From Methanoregulaceae archaeon PtaB.Bin056 (GTDB lineage Archaea; Halobacteriota; Methanomicrobia; Methanomicrobiales; Methanospirillaceae), in NCBI GenBank assembly GCA_002067095.1, contig MVQD01000106.1, forward strand, positions 62,001 to 126,000: DNA of 64,000 nt, read 5' to 3'. A program made the position numbers and the translations under genes. Under the pieces are notes generated by a model. It saw nothing but the letters and a program-made list of their open reading frames with translations. It did not search any database and had not been told where the DNA came from. Of this stretch, positions 35,226 through 44,467 are shown piece by piece (the first letter of the stretch is position 1; every line of letters begins with the position of its first letter).

Positions 35226-35273
35226 ATGCAAGGTGAGTGTTTTTTCGCCGGTGAGTGTTTTTATCTCCACTAG
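35226..35273 (+). CDS. candidate 15-residue aromatic leader peptide
   Basis: The short ORF reads MQGECFFAGECFYLH then TAG. Three Phe and one Tyr codon among 15 residues, arranged as a repeated GECF[F/Y] unit, precede the operon that makes Phe and Tyr. The ATG lies within about 2-4 nt of the predicted transcription start, so translation would be of the leaderless type. The DNA shows a 13-bp direct repeat GGTGAGTGTTTTT at 35232-35244 and 35250-35262, 18 bp apart. Attenuation by Phe/Tyr-dependent translation is an inference; the repeats could instead bind a regulator. Confidence 0.5.
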   Translation: MQGECFFAGECFYLH

Positions 35274-35306
35274 CCTGGCGCCTGCACCGAGCATCAACGA
35301 AACTGT

Positions 35307-35330
35307 GCTTCTGAACCAAAAACCAGTAGC
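35307..35330 (+). promoter_or_regulatory. weak hairpin in the aromatic operon leader
   Basis: GCTTCTG and CAGTAGC can pair with one mismatch around a 10-nt loop, 33 nt after the stop codon of the candidate leader peptide. Confidence 0.3.
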
Positions 35331-35338
35331 TGCGGCAC

Positions 35339-35380
35339 TTTTCCGCTATCCCCGCTATTTTGGTTATTTCTGGTATTTTT
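35339..35380 (+). terminator. T-rich tract, candidate intrinsic terminator/attenuator
   Basis: Runs of four, four, three and five T residues occur in 42 bases in the leader before the aromatic operon. Archaeal RNA polymerase can terminate at U-rich tracts without a strong hairpin, so this is a possible decision point. Function not shown by sequence alone. Confidence 0.3.
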
Positions 35381-35436
35381 ACTGAATTCCATCGGCCATT
35401 TCTGATACAAATGCGCTGGATGGATGGGAGTGTTAC

Positions 35437-36237
35437 ATGAGAGGAAAAGAAATTCGCCTGGAACGCATCATGGACCGGAATACCGGCAAGACTGTCATTG
35501 TCCCCATGGACCACGGGGTGACAAACGGTCCGATCGAGGGCCTGATAGACCTCGGGAGAGCAGTCGACCTGGTGGCGATGGGAGGTGCCAATGCCGTCCT
35601 CGGACACGTCGGCCTTTCTCTGTACGGTCACCGGAAGAGCGGAAGGGATGTGGGGCTGATCCTCCATCTCTCGGCAAGCACCTCTATCGGGCCTGACCCG
35701 AACGAGAAGGTGCTGGTGAACTCAGTGACGAGCGCCCTGAAGATGGGGGCCGATGCCGTCTCAATCCACGTGAACATCGGGGCCGACTCGGAGGCGCGGA
35801 TGCTCTCTGACCTCGGGCGGGTGGCCATCGACTGCATGGAGTGGGGGATGCCGCTCCTCGCGATGATGTACCCGAGAGGGAGGAAGATCGAGAACGAGCA
35901 CCAGGTCGAGCACGTCTGCCTTGCCGCAAGAGTTGCGGCAGAGCTCGGGGCCGACCTCGTCAAGACGGTCTATACAGGTGACCCGGACAGCTTCCGCCTG
36001 GTGACAAGGGGCTGCCCTGTTCCCGTGGTGGTGGCAGGCGGTTCAAAGACGACCGACCTTGCCACCCTGGAGCTGATCGAAGGGGCGATGGAAGGGGGCG
36101 CCGCCGGGATATCCATCGGCCGGAACGCCTTCCAGCACCCTGCACCAGACCGCTTTGTCAGGGCCGCGGCAGAGATCGTTCACCGGGGGTGCTCGGCGGA
36201 AGAAGCGCTTGAGATTGTGAAGGAGAAGAGAAGATGA
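35437..36237 (+). CDS. DhnA-family aldolase, copy 1 (ADH synthase / DKFP- or FBP-aldolase type)
   Basis: The 266-residue class I aldolase belongs to the family of MJ0400 (2-amino-3,7-dideoxy-D-threo-hept-6-ulosonate synthase) and MJ1585 (which makes 6-deoxy-5-ketofructose 1-phosphate). It shows [12 protein letters not shown] (Asp25), MMYPRG (Tyr) and the Schiff-base Lys in [10 protein letters not shown]. It is the first gene of the aromatic operon and overlaps copy 2 by 4 bp. Which paralogue does which step cannot be told; having two in tandem fits the two consecutive steps of the archaeal route into dehydroquinate. Confidence 0.88.
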   Translation: MRGKEIRLERIMDRNTGKTVIVPMDHGVTNGPIEGLIDLGRAVDLVAMGGANAVLGHVGLSLYGHRKSGRDVGLILHLSASTSIGPDPNEKVLVNSVTSALKMGADAVSIHVNIGADSEARMLSDLGRVAIDCMEWGMPLLAMMYPRGRKIENEHQVEHVCLAARVAAELGADLVKTVYTGDPDSFRLVTRGCPVPVVVAGGSKTTDLATLELIEGAMEGGAAGISIGRNAFQHPAPDRFVRAAAEIVHRGCSAEEALEIVKEKRR

Positions 36238-37019
36238 TTGGAAAAGAGATTCGGATCGAGAGGATCATGGACCGGAACACCGGAAGGTCCGTGATCGTTC
36301 CCATGGACCATGGGTTCACGCTGGGACAGATTGATGGGCTGCTGGACATGACCACGACAATCTCGGAGGTGAGCGAGGGCGGGGCGAACGCCATCGTCCT
36401 GCACAAGGGGATTGTCAAACGGGGGCACCGGAGGAGGGGAAGGGACATCGGCCTCATTGTCCACCTCTCGGGCAGCACCTCGCTCAACCCGGACCCAAAC
36501 GACAAGGTGCTGGTCTGCACCGTGGAGGAAGCGGTGGCGCTCGGCGCGGACGCAGTCTCCATCCACATCAACCTTGGGGCTCCGAACGAGTCGAAGATGC
36601 TCGAGTCCGCGGGGAAGGTGGTAAAGGACTGCAACCGCTGGGGAATCCCTCTCCTCGTAATGATCTACCCGAGGGGAAAGGGCATCGATCCCAACTCGCC
36701 CGCAACTGTCGGGCACTGCGTAAGGGTGGCCGAGGAGCTCGGGGCCGATCTCATCAAGACCAATTACACAGGTGACCCGGTCTCTTTCAGAAAGATTGTC
36801 ACCTCCTGCTCGGTCCCGGTCTTTATTGCCGGGGGAGAGAAGGCCGGGGACCTCGAGACGCTCGGGATCATACGCGACTCTGTAAGGGCCGGCGGGGCAG
36901 GAGTATGCGTCGGCCGAAACGCCTTCCAGAGGGAGAACACACGGGCATTCGTCAAGGCCCTCTGCCGCGTGGTGCACGAGGAGGCAGACCCGGAACAGGC
37001 GCTCAGGGAGGCGGGATGA
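36234..37019 (+). CDS. DhnA-family aldolase, copy 2 (ADH synthase type)
   Basis: The 261-residue paralogue of the preceding gene has [22 protein letters not shown] and [10 protein letters not shown] with the Schiff-base Lys. In archaea lacking DAHP synthase, ADH synthase condenses aspartate semialdehyde with DKFP to give ADH, the substrate of dehydroquinate synthase II encoded next. The ATGA overlap with that gene makes this copy the better candidate for ADH synthase. Confidence 0.9.
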   Translation: MIGKEIRIERIMDRNTGRSVIVPMDHGFTLGQIDGLLDMTTTISEVSEGGANAIVLHKGIVKRGHRRRGRDIGLIVHLSGSTSLNPDPNDKVLVCTVEEAVALGADAVSIHINLGAPNESKMLESAGKVVKDCNRWGIPLLVMIYPRGKGIDPNSPATVGHCVRVAEELGADLIKTNYTGDPVSFRKIVTSCSVPVFIAGGEKAGDLETLGIIRDSVRAGGAGVCVGRNAFQRENTRAFVKALCRVVHEEADPEQALREAG

Positions 37020-38002
37020 AGGAGTTCTGGGTGGACGCCCGGTCCTGGAATAAGGATGTCGTGACCGCCGCCCTGGAGAGCGGAGCAGATACCATCGTCG
37101 CAGAAGAGAGCGGGAAGGTGAAAGCGCTTGGGCGGGTCCGCGTGGTAGCGCCTGACGGGGACCTCGCGATTGGAAGGGACGTCTGGGAAGTGAGGATTGC
37201 AGGCAAGGAGAGCGAGGAGAAAGCAGCCCTCCTCGCAAGGAGCGGCTACGTCATCGTCAGTACGGAGGACTGGACGGTCATCCCCCTCGAGAACCTTGTG
37301 GCCCAGTCGGATCGTATCATCGCCCTGGTCCATGATGCAGGGGAAACGGAACTTGCGCTCCAGGTCCTTGAGCGGGGGGTTGCAGGTATCCTCCTCCAGA
37401 CAGGGGACCCGAAGGTGGTGAAGGATACGGGATCGGTGGTGCACTGCGGGAGTGAACGATGTGCCATCGTACCGTTCACGGTCACCGCGATCCGGCCGGT
37501 GGGGATGGGGGACCGGGTATGCGTCGACACCTGCTCGATGCTGAAGGAGGGGGAGGGGATGCTTGTAGGCAACACCTCATCTGCCTTCCTGCTCGTCCAC
37601 GCCGAGACGCTGGAGAACCCTTACGTCGCCCCGCGGCCTTTCCGAGTCAATGCGGGGGCAGTGCACGCATACATCCTCTCATCCGGCGGGAAGACGGCCT
37701 ACCTCTCGGATCTCGCGGCAGGAGACCGTGTGCTGGTGGTGGGGACCGATGGCAGTACAAGGGAGGTGACTGTCGGGAGGGTGAAGATAGAGCAGAGGCC
37801 GCTGCTCATCGTCGAGGCAGAGGCTGAGGGGAGGACCCACAGTCTTGTCCTGCAGAATGCCGAGACGATCCGCCTGGTGGGAGAAGACGGCCGTGCCCGT
37901 TCGGTCGTCGAGATCTCTCCCGGAGACCGGGTGATGGGCTGCCTCAAGGAGGCCGGCCGCCACTTTGGAATGGCGGTCAGGGAGAAGATCCTGGAGAAGT
38001 GA
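37016..38002 (+). CDS. aroB': 3-dehydroquinate synthase II
   Basis: This archaeal enzyme (MJ1249 type) oxidatively deaminates ADH with NAD+ and cyclises it to 3-dehydroquinate. From the ATG at 37016 ([15 protein letters not shown]) it has 328 residues with GVAGILLQTGDP, the VGMGDRVCVDTCSML segment, GEGMLVGNTSSAFLLVH and RPFRVNAGAVHAY, all characteristic. It overlaps aldolase copy 2 (ATGA) and precedes tyrA. Confidence 0.94.
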   Translation: MKEFWVDARSWNKDVVTAALESGADTIVAEESGKVKALGRVRVVAPDGDLAIGRDVWEVRIAGKESEEKAALLARSGYVIVSTEDWTVIPLENLVAQSDRIIALVHDAGETELALQVLERGVAGILLQTGDPKVVKDTGSVVHCGSERCAIVPFTVTAIRPVGMGDRVCVDTCSMLKEGEGMLVGNTSSAFLLVHAETLENPYVAPRPFRVNAGAVHAYILSSGGKTAYLSDLAAGDRVLVVGTDGSTREVTVGRVKIEQRPLLIVEAEAEGRTHSLVLQNAETIRLVGEDGRARSVVEISPGDRVMGCLKEAGRHFGMAVREKILEK

Positions 38003-38833
38003 TTGCAGGTGAAGATCGGGATCATCGGCGGCACCGGCAGGATGGGTGCGTTCTTCAGGAAGGTATTCGAAACGGCGGGGTGGGAGGTGCAAATTGCAGG
38101 GAGGAGCACCCCGCAGAGCCCCGCGGACCTGGCAGGGGCCTGCGATGTCGTTATGGTATCGGTGCCCATCAGGGAGACTGTCGGGGTGATACGCTCTCTT
38201 GCCCCACTCCTCTCAGAGGGCCAGCTATTCTGCGATCTCACTTCCCTGAAGACCGGGCCGGTGGAGGCAATGCTCACCTCCCGCGCACAGGTGGTGGGCC
38301 TTCACCCCATGTTCGGGCCCACCGCAAACGGCCTGCCGGGCCAGACCATCATCGCGACCCCCGCGCGCTGCAGACCCGAAACCCTCGATCTCCTCCTCGA
38401 GGTCTTTTTGTCCCAGGGGGCCAGGGTGACTATCTCCACTCCTGAAGAGCATGACAGGATCATGGCGGTGGTGCAGGGGCTGACACACTTCGTCACTCTC
38501 GGCGTGGCAGAGACGATGCGGAGAGTGGGAGTGAAGCCTGAAGATACCCTTGCATTCATGAGCCCGGTCTACCAGATGGAGATGTGTCTCGTGGGAAGGC
38601 TCCTCTCCCAGGACTCCAGTCTCTACGCCGATATCCTCGGGCAGAACCCCCATGTGATGCCGGTCATCGAGGCGTGCGAGGGCGCGTTCTCATCGCTGCG
38701 GGAGACCATCGGGACAGGGGATACCGATGCCTTCGAAGAGGTGTTTAAGAAGAACGCGCAGCACTTCGGGGATTACTGCCAGAAGGCAGCCCGGGAGTCT
38801 GACCTGCTGATCGCGTCCATGGTGAGGCAATGA
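38003..38833 (+). CDS. tyrA: prephenate dehydrogenase
   Basis: TyrA converts prephenate to 4-hydroxyphenylpyruvate for tyrosine. The 276-residue protein has the Rossmann motif IGIIGGTGRMG, VVMVSVPI, DLTSLKTGPVEAM and GLHPMFGPT. TTG at 38003 directly follows the previous stop with GGAG six bases upstream; GTG at 38009 is the alternative. No chorismate mutase or ACT domain is attached, so mutase must be elsewhere. Confidence 0.93.
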   Translation: MQVKIGIIGGTGRMGAFFRKVFETAGWEVQIAGRSTPQSPADLAGACDVVMVSVPIRETVGVIRSLAPLLSEGQLFCDLTSLKTGPVEAMLTSRAQVVGLHPMFGPTANGLPGQTIIATPARCRPETLDLLLEVFLSQGARVTISTPEEHDRIMAVVQGLTHFVTLGVAETMRRVGVKPEDTLAFMSPVYQMEMCLVGRLLSQDSSLYADILGQNPHVMPVIEACEGAFSSLRETIGTGDTDAFEEVFKKNAQHFGDYCQKAARESDLLIASMVRQ

Positions 38834-39627
38834 AGGTATTCGTACTCGGACCTGAGGGCACGTTCAGCCACGAACTGGGGTGGCGCGTATTTGGAGATCG
38901 GGTCACCCTCGTCCCTACCATCCGGCGGATATTCGAGGCAGTGGAGAAGGGGGAGGGAACAGGACTCGTTCCCCTGGAGAACAGCGAGGCGGGGGGCGTC
39001 GGGCCATCCCTGGACGGGCTGCTTCAGCACCGCGTCTGGATCACGGGAGAACTGTACATGCCCATCCACCACTACCTCGTCTCTATCCAGCCACTTGGGG
39101 AAGCGGAGGTGCTCTACGTCCATCCCCAGACCCACGAGCAGTGCAGCGAGGTCGTGGACGCCCTCGAGATACCCGTCGTGCATACCCCGAGCAATGCGCA
39201 GAGCGCGATGGAGATGCGGAGGTCGGGAAAGGGTGCGGCAATCGTGTCACTGATGACCGCCCGCCTCCATGATCTCCCGATCCGGCGTGAACGTGTGGAG
39301 AACAACCCCAGGAACATCACCCGGTTCGTGACCATCTCTCAAGCGAGGTATTCAGGCACTGGTGCGGTGAAGGGGAGCATCATCATCGATCCGAGGGAGG
39401 ACCGTGCGGGACTCCTCTTTGACATCCTCGGGATATTCTCCCGGAAGGGCATCAACCTCACCAGGATCGAGTCCCGCCCGTCAAAACGTGGCATGGGCAG
39501 TTACGTCTTCTTCCTCGATTTTGTGTACAACGGAAGGTCAGAAGAAGCGGTCCGCGAACTCAAAGCGATGACGGCAGTCAAGGACCTTGGGAGATATCCG
39601 ACGCTGGAGGTCCCGGAATGGAGGTAA
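38830..39627 (+). CDS. pheA: prephenate dehydratase
   Basis: PheA converts prephenate to phenylpyruvate for phenylalanine. The 265-residue protein has the catalytic domain (about 1-180; VLGPEGTFSHELG, PLENSEAGGV, NNPRNITRFV with the catalytic Thr-Arg-Phe) and a C-terminal ACT domain (about 185-262; GLLFDILGIFSRKGINLTRIESRPS) for Phe feedback inhibition. It overlaps tyrA by 4 bp. Confidence 0.95.
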   Translation: MKVFVLGPEGTFSHELGWRVFGDRVTLVPTIRRIFEAVEKGEGTGLVPLENSEAGGVGPSLDGLLQHRVWITGELYMPIHHYLVSIQPLGEAEVLYVHPQTHEQCSEVVDALEIPVVHTPSNAQSAMEMRRSGKGAAIVSLMTARLHDLPIRRERVENNPRNITRFVTISQARYSGTGAVKGSIIIDPREDRAGLLFDILGIFSRKGINLTRIESRPSKRGMGSYVFFLDFVYNGRSEEAVRELKAMTAVKDLGRYPTLEVPEWR

Positions 39628-40886
39628 CACTTCGAAAGGCAGAAAATGTCGACCTTCTCTTCCAGGCACCGCCCTCAAAGAGCTACACTCACAGGGCGCT
39701 GATTGCCGCCTCGCTCGCAGTAGGGGACTCGTTCATTGCAAATCCGCTGGAGGCGGAGGATACCGAGGTGACAAGAAGGGCCCTCATGGCAATGGGTGTC
39801 CGGATTACGACAGGGGACCGCTGGTTCCGGGTCGGGGGTAGAGGCGGAACGCTCTCCTGTCTTCCCGGGCTGGTTTTGGATACGCAGAACTCCGGGACGA
39901 GCATGCGGCTGCTCGCTTCAGTCGCGCTCCTTTGTAAAAGCCCCGTGGTCCTCACGGGATCCCCCCGCATGAAAGAGCGCCCGCTCGGCCCCCTGGCAGG
40001 GGCATTGACATCTCTTGGGGGGAGCATCGAGTTCCTGGAGAAGGAGGGGTTCCCCCCGGTCAAAGTCTCAGGCGGGCTTGCCGGGGGGTATGCGCGGGTG
40101 GACGCTGGTATGAGCAGCCAGTTCGTCTCCTCGATCCTGATGGCGGCGCCGTATGCGCACCGGGACGTGACCCTTGAACTCGATCCGGGTGTTGCCTCGC
40201 CCTCGTACCTGGACGTGACACTCTCGGTGATGGAGGCCTTTGGAGTGACGGTGGAGCGGGAGGGATACCGGCGTTTCCGGGCAGCTGCCGGGAGACCGTA
40301 CAGGGCAAGGACGTACGAGATCGAGGGCGATTACTCTTCTGCCTCGTACTTCTTTGCACTTGCCGCACTCTGCGGCGGCAGGGTACGCGTCGGAAACCTG
40401 AACCCCTCTTCCTGCCAGGGGGACAGGCGGTTCCTGGGGGCACTCGAGTCGATGGGATGCAGAGTGAGGGGCCTTGGAGAGTCGGTCGAGGTCTCCTGCG
40501 AGGGAGACCTGGATGGGATCGAGATCGACATGTCCTCCTCGCCGGATACGGTGCAGACACTCTGCATGGTCGCATCGAAAGCCAGGGGTCCGACCAGAAT
40601 ATCCGGGATCGCCCACCTCAGGTGGAAGGAGACCGACCGCCTGGAGTCTACCGCGAGGCTCCTCCGGAGCCTTGGGGGCGATGTGAGCATCGAGAAGGAC
40701 GCACTCATGATAAGGCCCTCCCCGCTGCACGGGGGAACGATAGACCCTGGCGACGACCACCGGACCGCGATGAGTTTTGCGGTCCTCGGACTTTCGATGG
40801 GAAACGTAAAGATAACCCAGGCGGAATGTGTCAGTAAATCCTTTCCGGGGTTCTGGGAGCAGCTTGCGGGGCAGGGACTTGTATGA
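39618..40886 (+). CDS. aroA: 3-phosphoshikimate 1-carboxyvinyltransferase (EPSP synthase)
   Basis: AroA joins shikimate 3-phosphate and PEP. The 422-residue protein shows the two-domain inside-out barrel signatures: PPSKSYTHRALIAASLA near the N-terminus, LDTQNSGTSMRLLAS, GSPRMKERPLGPL, and IAHLRWKETDRLEST in the C-terminal half. It overlaps pheA by 10 bp and the following fusion gene by 4 bp. Confidence 0.96.
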   Translation: MEVTLRKAENVDLLFQAPPSKSYTHRALIAASLAVGDSFIANPLEAEDTEVTRRALMAMGVRITTGDRWFRVGGRGGTLSCLPGLVLDTQNSGTSMRLLASVALLCKSPVVLTGSPRMKERPLGPLAGALTSLGGSIEFLEKEGFPPVKVSGGLAGGYARVDAGMSSQFVSSILMAAPYAHRDVTLELDPGVASPSYLDVTLSVMEAFGVTVEREGYRRFRAAAGRPYRARTYEIEGDYSSASYFFALAALCGGRVRVGNLNPSSCQGDRRFLGALESMGCRVRGLGESVEVSCEGDLDGIEIDMSSSPDTVQTLCMVASKARGPTRISGIAHLRWKETDRLESTARLLRSLGGDVSIEKDALMIRPSPLHGGTIDPGDDHRTAMSFAVLGLSMGNVKITQAECVSKSFPGFWEQLAGQGLV

Positions 40887-42268
40887 ACGTCGTGCTGATT
40901 GGTTTCCGGGGGACGGGGAAGACCGAGTCGGGCAGGCTGCTCGCTCACCTCCTCGACGTCCCTTTCTATGACACCGATGCGCTTGTCGAAGAAGAGGCAG
41001 GTGCCACGGTCCACGAGATCTTCGAACGAGAGGGGGAGGCCGGGTTCAGGGAACGCGAGAAACGGGCGATCGCAGGTCTCCCGCGCGGTCCCGGGGTATT
41101 TGCCACCGGGGGAGGTGCGGTCATCGACCCAGAGAACGTGGAGCATCTTCGTCGGGGGAGAACGATGGTCCTCCTCCAGGCAGACGAGGTGACCATCGAG
41201 AAGCGCATCCAGCACGGCAATCGCCCCGCGCTGACCAGGATGGGCTTGCGAGCCGAGATCCATGCCCTCCTCGAAGCCCGGAAGGACGCGTACCTTGCTG
41301 CGGCAGACTACTGTATTGACACCAGCGCCCGGAGTGCAAATGAGGTCGCGATCGGTATCAAGCGCCTGCTTATGGAGGGGGGAACAAAAGAGAGAGCGAC
41401 GAGGGAGGCGCTTCGGGCGGTTGCAGGATCAGGTATCCTGCGGCAGGAGGCGGAGGATCTTGCAGCCAGAGTTGACGCCCTTTCCGAAAACCCGGTCCTC
41501 AGGATCTTCGGTATAGCGGGGTACCCGTGCCTGCACAGCAGAAGCCCCTCCCTCTTTCAGCACCTCTTCTCCTACTTCGAGATCAATGCATATTACACCA
41601 GGTTTCATGACCCGTCACTCACCCGGATACTGGGAATCGCGAGGGACCTCGACGTGCGCGGCCTCTCGGTGACGATCCCGTTCAAACAGGAGATCCAGAG
41701 GCACCTTGACCACATGGATGCCCACAGCAGGGCAATCGGGGCATGCAACACCGTTGTCTTCTGCGGGGGGGAGTCCCATGGCTACAACACCGACTGGATA
41801 GGGATCAGGGATCCCCTGGGACCCCTTCGCGGGAGCAGGGCAGTGATCCTCGGTGCCGGGGGTGCCGCAGCTGCCGCGGCATATGCCCTCCTGTCGCTAG
41901 ACATGGAGGTCACGCTCCTGAACCGGACGGTCGAGCGGGCAGAGAGTCTCGCTGCGCGCCTGGGCTGCCAGTATGGCTCGATCCGCGACTTCGGCAGCGT
42001 CAGGCCTGAAGTGGTGGTGAATGCAACCCCTGTAGGGATGGAACCTGATACGGCGAGTCCCCTCCAAAAGTCGGACCTTGCCCCCGGCATGACGATCTTC
42101 GATCTCGTCTACACGCCCCCCGAGACACCCCTGATAAAGGCTGCCAGGGACGCCGGTTGCACCGTGATTTCCGGCAGGGAGATGTTCATCCGGCAGGCAA
42201 GAGCCCAGTTTCGCCAGTTCACCGGCATCGATGCCCCGCTCGGCATGATCAGGGAGATCCTGGGATGA
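40883..42268 (+). CDS. fused shikimate kinase (AroK type) - shikimate dehydrogenase
   Basis: Two successive shikimate enzymes are joined in 461 residues. Residues 1-165 are a bacterial-type P-loop shikimate kinase: Walker A GFRGTGKT (7-14), DTDALVEE (shikimate-binding Asp), FATGGGAV and the lid Arg in RPAL. Residues about 203-461 are AroE: SRSP (219-222), TIPFK with catalytic Lys268, NTDWIG with Asp304, and the NADP motif [13 protein letters not shown]. Most archaea use a GHMP-type shikimate kinase instead. A helical linker (about 166-202) joins the halves. The frame is uninterrupted, so the fusion is real in this sequence. Confidence 0.94.
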   Translation: MNVVLIGFRGTGKTESGRLLAHLLDVPFYDTDALVEEEAGATVHEIFEREGEAGFREREKRAIAGLPRGPGVFATGGGAVIDPENVEHLRRGRTMVLLQADEVTIEKRIQHGNRPALTRMGLRAEIHALLEARKDAYLAAADYCIDTSARSANEVAIGIKRLLMEGGTKERATREALRAVAGSGILRQEAEDLAARVDALSENPVLRIFGIAGYPCLHSRSPSLFQHLFSYFEINAYYTRFHDPSLTRILGIARDLDVRGLSVTIPFKQEIQRHLDHMDAHSRAIGACNTVVFCGGESHGYNTDWIGIRDPLGPLRGSRAVILGAGGAAAAAAYALLSLDMEVTLLNRTVERAESLAARLGCQYGSIRDFGSVRPEVVVNATPVGMEPDTASPLQKSDLAPGMTIFDLVYTPPETPLIKAARDAGCTVISGREMFIRQARAQFRQFTGIDAPLGMIREILG

Positions 42269-43269
42269 ATACGTTCGGCCGCTCGTTCCGGATCACCACC
42301 TTTGGTGAGAGCCATGGCCCCGCGCTGGGTGTCGTGATCGACGGGTGTCCTCCCGGGATCGCGCTCGCCATTGAGGATATCCAGCCGTTCCTGGACAGGA
42401 GAAGGCCGGGGCAAAGCCCGCTCATGTCACCCCGCCGGGAGGAGGACCGGGTCGAGATCATCTCAGGTGTCTTTGAGGGGAGGACCACGGGAGCGCCGGT
42501 TGCCCTCATCGTGAGGAATGCCGATTCCCGGCCTGGAGACTACGAGGCGCTCAGGGAGGTGTTCAGGCCTGGCCACGCGGATTATACCTGGTGGAAAAAG
42601 TACGGCATACGTGACCACCGTGGCGGCGGCAGGAGTTCTGGCCGCGAGACAGTCGCCCGGGTTGCATCAGGAGCGGTGGCGGCAAAGGTGCTTGGACTCC
42701 GGGGCATCAGGATAGGGAGCCGGATCCTCGAGGTCCACGGCTGCACAAGCCCGGAAGATATGGAGAAAGCGATAGAGCGTGCGATGCAGGCCGGAGATTC
42801 TGTAGGGGGAATCGTTGAGATCACCGCGAGTGGATGCCCCCCCGGCCTCGGCGACCCGGTCTTTGGGAAGCTCGATGCCATGATTGGGATGGCAATGCTC
42901 TCCATCGGCGCTGTAAAGGGCGTTGAGATCGGGGAAGGTTTTGCCGCAGCGAGAATGCGGGGGAGCGAACAGAACGACCAGATGGATGAGGAGGGCTTCC
43001 TCTCCAACCATGCGGGCGGGATCCTGGGGGGTATCAGCACGGGTGCAGATATCGTGGTGCGTATCGCGGTAAAACCGACCCCTTCGATCGCCCGGGAGCA
43101 GCGGACGGTTGACGTGGAAGGGAGGGAGCGTGCGATCTCGGTTCGCGGAAGGCATGACCCCTGCATCGTTTTCCGGCTGGCCCCCGTTGCGGAGGCGATG
43201 CTTGCCCTCGTGCTTGCCGATGCGCTGCTTCTGCAGGAAGGGACAAGGGCCTGGGCCTCGCAGGGATGA
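42265..43269 (+). CDS. aroC: chorismate synthase
   Basis: AroC eliminates phosphate from EPSP to form chorismate with reduced FMN. From the ATG at 42265, which overlaps the previous stop (ATGA), the 334-residue protein shows [43 protein letters not shown] and [10 protein letters not shown]. It is somewhat short for the family, which is common in archaea. It is the last gene of the tightly overlapping operon. Confidence 0.96.
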   Translation: MNTFGRSFRITTFGESHGPALGVVIDGCPPGIALAIEDIQPFLDRRRPGQSPLMSPRREEDRVEIISGVFEGRTTGAPVALIVRNADSRPGDYEALREVFRPGHADYTWWKKYGIRDHRGGGRSSGRETVARVASGAVAAKVLGLRGIRIGSRILEVHGCTSPEDMEKAIERAMQAGDSVGGIVEITASGCPPGLGDPVFGKLDAMIGMAMLSIGAVKGVEIGEGFAAARMRGSEQNDQMDEEGFLSNHAGGILGGISTGADIVVRIAVKPTPSIAREQRTVDVEGRERAISVRGRHDPCIVFRLAPVAEAMLALVLADALLLQEGTRAWASQG

Positions 43270-43375
43270 AAGGATTTATCCTGGCCCTGCACACCATTCC
43301 ATCAGCAATGACACTTCACCATGAATCCTGCTCTCCTGGGTTGAGGCACAGCCAGGAGAAGGGGAGAGGGATACC

Positions 43376-43786
43376 ATGAGAGGAACGGAATTGGGATTAG
43401 GGGTTCTCCTTGCACTCCTGGTGTTAGGGAGCATCCTTGCAGGGGGGTGCATCTCGGTCCTCTCGCAGTCCGCGCCCGATGGAGCAGGCGGGATGGGGAC
43501 TGCTCTGCGGGCGACCCTCGTCGACCAGGACGCCGACTGGGGATTCTCGAGGGGCTGCACCTGGACCGCGGTGCTCCAGGTTGCAAATCCCGGAAGTATC
43601 CAGGAGAATAACGTGCACCTGCAGGTGGAACTTGTAAACGCCAGGACCAGAGCGGTGAGGGACGCAAAAAACCTGTTCCTGGGAACAATCGGGCCGGGAG
43701 AGGAGAAGACTGTCAGTGTCGTGCTGGACGGCGAGTGCCTTGACGAGTATACTGTCAGGGCTATCCCGGTTGTCGGGGGTCCCTGA
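43376..43786 (+). CDS. small lipoprotein, function unknown
   Basis: The 136-residue protein has a signal peptide with lipobox ILAGGC (Cys about residue 23) and a beta-sandwich-like domain (TWTAVLQVANPGSIQENNV; GTIGPGEEKTVSVVLDGEC) resembling transglutaminase-associated or CARDB-type folds, though I cannot assign a family. Its 3' end overlaps the convergent aroD by 26 bp. Confidence 0.75.
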   Translation: MRGTELGLGVLLALLVLGSILAGGCISVLSQSAPDGAGGMGTALRATLVDQDADWGFSRGCTWTAVLQVANPGSIQENNVHLQVELVNARTRAVRDAKNLFLGTIGPGEEKTVSVVLDGECLDEYTVRAIPVVGGP

Positions 43787-44408
43787 CCAGCCGGCAGAAT
43801 TCCTTCCACTCGCGTACGTGGTACTGGCCGGGAGAGGCTGCGGTCCCGCAGTGGCAGAATATCAGGTATGACCCAAACAGCGGGAGCAGGAGCCGGGCGT
43901 AACGGAACCCAGTTCCCATGGTGCTGGTAATGACGGGTTTTCTTGCCTGCCGGGTGAAGGAGAGGAGTGCAAGGACATCGTCCTCTGACCTTGGGCCGAC
44001 GACAATTTTTGGAATATCGCCAAAAGATCGCAGCCTTTCTTCCCGCACAGCAAGTGCGGGAGGATCCGGCATTGAAGGGGTGTGGTACGAGGAGATCACC
44101 GTCTTTCCAATCTCTTTCAGGCGAGGGGCGAACGATGCGAACCGCTCTTCGACGTCAATAAATGTGGCATAGGAGAGGTATGGCTGGAGGATCTCCCACC
44201 ATTCGCCGGGTCCTCCCTGAAACAATCCCCCTTCCCCGGCGCTCCTGAGGGTGAAGATCAGGGGCACGGGAATATCAGAAAAGACTTCCTTTGCATGCTG
44301 CTCCGGTATCTGGCCGCAGAGGTCCAGCCTGACCTCTATGATCTCTGCTCCGGCAGAGAGGGCATGAGATATGAGTGCTGTGTCCGGGACCGATACTGTG
44401 CATCGCAT
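43761..44408 (-). CDS. aroD: 3-dehydroquinate dehydratase, type I
   Basis: AroD dehydrates 3-dehydroquinate through a Schiff base. The 215-residue protein has the type I residues Glu25 (EIIEVRLDL), His109 (VISSYHTP) and Lys134 (GDIPKIVVG). It supplies the one shikimate step missing from the main operon but is transcribed from the opposite strand, divergently from the U32 gene. An AGTATTTAAT box at about 44431-44440 is placed to serve both genes. Confidence 0.94.
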   Translation of the reverse strand: MRCTVSVPDTALISHALSAGAEIIEVRLDLCGQIPEQHAKEVFSDIPVPLIFTLRSAGEGGLFQGGPGEWWEILQPYLSYATFIDVEERFASFAPRLKEIGKTVISSYHTPSMPDPPALAVREERLRSFGDIPKIVVGPRSEDDVLALLSFTRQARKPVITSTMGTGFRYARLLLPLFGSYLIFCHCGTAASPGQYHVREWKEFCRLVRDPRQPG

Positions 44409-44430
44409 CGCAACGATTCTTTAGCCGGGC

Positions 44431-44440
44431 GAGTATTTAA
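44431..44440. promoter_or_regulatory. symmetrical TATA box shared by aroD and the U32 gene
   Basis: AGTATTTAAT lies about 25 bp from both predicted start sites (near 44411 minus and 44461 plus) in a 59-bp gap, and reads as a TATA box on both strands. Confidence 0.45.
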
Positions 44441-44467
44441 TCTGCCTCCGGGCGACCTCTCACCCGC

